A program made the position numbers and the translations under genes. Under the pieces are notes generated by a model. The model worked only from the letters and a program-made list of their open reading frames with translations, was not told where the DNA came from and did not search any database. DNA of 6,212 nucleotides, taken from Candidatus Marinamargulisbacteria bacterium SCGC AG-343-D04 (lineage in GTDB: Bacteria; Margulisbacteria; Marinamargulisbacteria; GCA-2716485; GCA-002719695). Of the stretch, positions 5,121-6,212 are shown piece by piece; within the stretch, counting starts at the first letter, position 1; the number at the start of each line of letters is the position of its first letter. The stretch spans positions 1 to 6,212 of the forward strand of contig QFBQ01000063.1 of assembly GCA_003265885.1 (NCBI GenBank), in the 5' to 3' direction.

Positions 5121-6212
5121 TTATATTTTTTTCAATTCTAATTCTTTGAACTTTTTTAGAGATCGGTAAAGAGTTGCGTGAGATTCTTTCATCGTTTTGA
5201 TATAGTCTTTTAAGGACTTATTTTCTAGTTCTTTTTTGTAGTGGGAGTATTCTTTTATTGTTTTAAGTAGACGAGTTGGTATGTGGATGATGTTGTTGAT
5301 GCTGGATTCGTAGAGAGAGAGAAAGTATTTATCTAGAGTTTTGATGATATGAGTGCATTGTTTTGTGTTTAAGGAAAAGTGTTCTTGAAGTTCTTTGGGG
5401 TTTTCTAAAAGAGGGCAGGGATTTTGGAATGATGATGAGAGACGGGATAATGTTTTTATGATGCAGAGGCTTTCTTCAGAAGAGATTAGGGATTCTTTAT
5501 ATAATAGATTAGGATCAATGTTTTTTATGGGTGTATTTTTTGGAATGTAGATACTGTTTAAATGAGGAGATTGAGATAAATCCTGTTCTATTAAGTAGTC
5601 ACATTCGCCTATATTTCCTTCAAAGTGGAGGGAATTGAAGTCTTGGATATATTGTTTGGATAGATACACCGTTTTGTATCCTTGTTTTTGACCATGGAGT
5701 TGTATGAAATAGTGGAGGATTTCTTGTTTGTTTGGTTTGGTTAATTTTCTTATTGGAGTGGATTCAATATGAGTACCAGATAAACGTCGTAGAAAGGCAA
5801 TTCCAAATTTTTCTTTTAATTGTTCTTTGGAAAACGTAGTAGTGAAGATAAATATAAGGTTTTTTACATCTATTTTTTTTCCTGAGATTCTGTCTATGAC
5901 GTATCGTTCGGAGTTGTTTAGGGCAGAATATAGAGACATGGAATCTTTGATACTTATATTTTGAATTTCATGAAAAATCAGTAAGGGTTTACAGCCTGTT
6001 TTTATGGCGTGTTCTAGAATGAGAGATAATCTGCTTTTGTTTTCGGTGGCATCGGTAAAGCTACCTCGTTTTTGACCTTCGATATCTCCTAAAAATTGGC
6101 CTTCTACGATATCTGTACACATTTTTTCGTTAAGGTCTGTTAGTGGTACAGCTAAATCGGATGCGATTAATCGGGCTAATGTAGATTTGCAGGTCCCACT
6201 TTCACCTGTAAT
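5121..6212 (-). CDS. Divergent AAA+ ATPase-like protein, 5' truncated (right copy)
   Basis: The encoded sequence is identical to that at 1-1092. The frame runs from the window end (6212) to the TAA at 5121-5123; the internal methionine is at 6120-6122. The P-loop-like GESGTCKST lies at 6180-6206 and the Walker B-like LLIFHEI near 5964-5984. This copy faces a complete ssb and probably represents the native locus. Its coding strand is C/A-rich and G-poor, unlike ssb and the propeller gene. That fits a gene on the lagging strand of a strongly skewed genome. The promoter and N-terminal domain are outside the window, so whether a sensory domain precedes the AAA+ module cannot be seen. No partner gene in the window indicates its role. 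Confidence 0.75.
   Translation of the reverse strand: MTGESGTCKSTLARLIASDLAVPLTDLNEKMCTDIVEGQFLGDIEGQKRGSFTDATENKSRLSLILEHAIKTGCKPLLIFHEIQNISIKDSMSLYSALNNSERYVIDRISGKKIDVKNLIFIFTTTFSKEQLKEKFGIAFLRRLSGTHIESTPIRKLTKPNKQEILHYFIQLHGQKQGYKTVYLSKQYIQDFNSLHFEGNIGECDYLIEQDLSQSPHLNSIYIPKNTPIKNIDPNLLYKESLISSEESLCIIKTLSRLSSSFQNPCPLLENPKELQEHFSLNTKQCTHIIKTLDKYFLSLYESSINNIIHIPTRLLKTIKEYSHYKKELENKSLKDYIKTMKESHATLYRSLKKFKELELKKI

Larger units (their letters stand above)
4901..6212. repeat. Right arm of the 1312-bp inverted repeat (probable original copy)
   Basis: This is the reverse complement of 1-1312. It begins within codon 68 of the intact ssb and runs to the window end inside the AAA+ gene. It continues an unbroken ssb, and its G/T-rich + strand matches its left-hand neighbours, so I infer that this is the ancestral arrangement. 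The inner boundary is between 4900 and 4901; the outer boundary is outside the window. Confidence 0.97.

Noticed and set aside
1..6212. Circular plasmid or transposon with terminal inverted repeats
   Set aside because: The arms end inside an AAA+ gene, no transposase, integrase or replication initiator is present, and joining the ends would create a large palindrome rather than a continuous gene. A linear replicon with terminal repeats is not excluded but has no positive support.
1..6212. CRISPR array, toxin-antitoxin or phage-defence module
   Set aside because: There are no regularly spaced direct repeats and no recognisable nuclease, toxin or effector. The AAA+ gene alone does not make a defence system.

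Overview
The window comes from an AT-rich bacterium (about one third GC in the protein genes) that uses the standard bacterial code: TGG encodes Trp and TGA is used as a stop. Strand composition is strongly skewed. The + strand is G/T-rich and C-poor from about 2900 to the right end. That skew, and the gene types present, are compatible with a spirochaete-like or other skewed AT-rich genome, but nothing here fixes the phylum.

Layout: the two window ends are reverse complements of each other. Bases 1-1312 and 4901-6212 form an apparently perfect 1312-bp inverted repeat that runs to both window edges. Each arm carries the same partial gene for a divergent AAA+ protein. It begins inside the window at its Walker A motif, so the N-terminus lies outside. 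Each arm also carries the last part of an ssb gene facing it. Only the right arm joins a complete ssb (4699-5088, own promoter and strong ribosome binding site). The left arm holds a headless ssb fragment cut at codon 68 and abutting the 3' end of the next gene. Between the arms lie 3588 bp of single-copy DNA. In order these are an AI-2E family membrane transporter (minus strand), a GC-rich repeat-like intergenic patch, tRNA-Asp(GUC) (minus strand) with a near-consensus promoter, an exported PQQ-like beta-propeller protein (plus strand), and the ssb promoter, leader and 5' half.

The genes do not form an obvious pathway. They look like ordinary chromosomal housekeeping genes plus one unusual AAA+ protein. 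That protein resembles sigma-54 activators in layout (GESGT-type P-loop, GSFTDA in place of GAFTGA, EGNIGE in place of PGNVRE, ATLYR-type C-terminal helix), but nearly every hallmark residue is substituted.

The main question is the inverted repeat. The exact symmetry of the window ends, the cut ssb copy and the strand-skew reversal at 1312 indicate that the right arm is the original locus and the left arm a secondary inverted copy. The copy may be a genuine inverted duplication, possibly allowing the core to flip. It may equally be an amplification or assembly chimera. Sequence alone cannot separate these.
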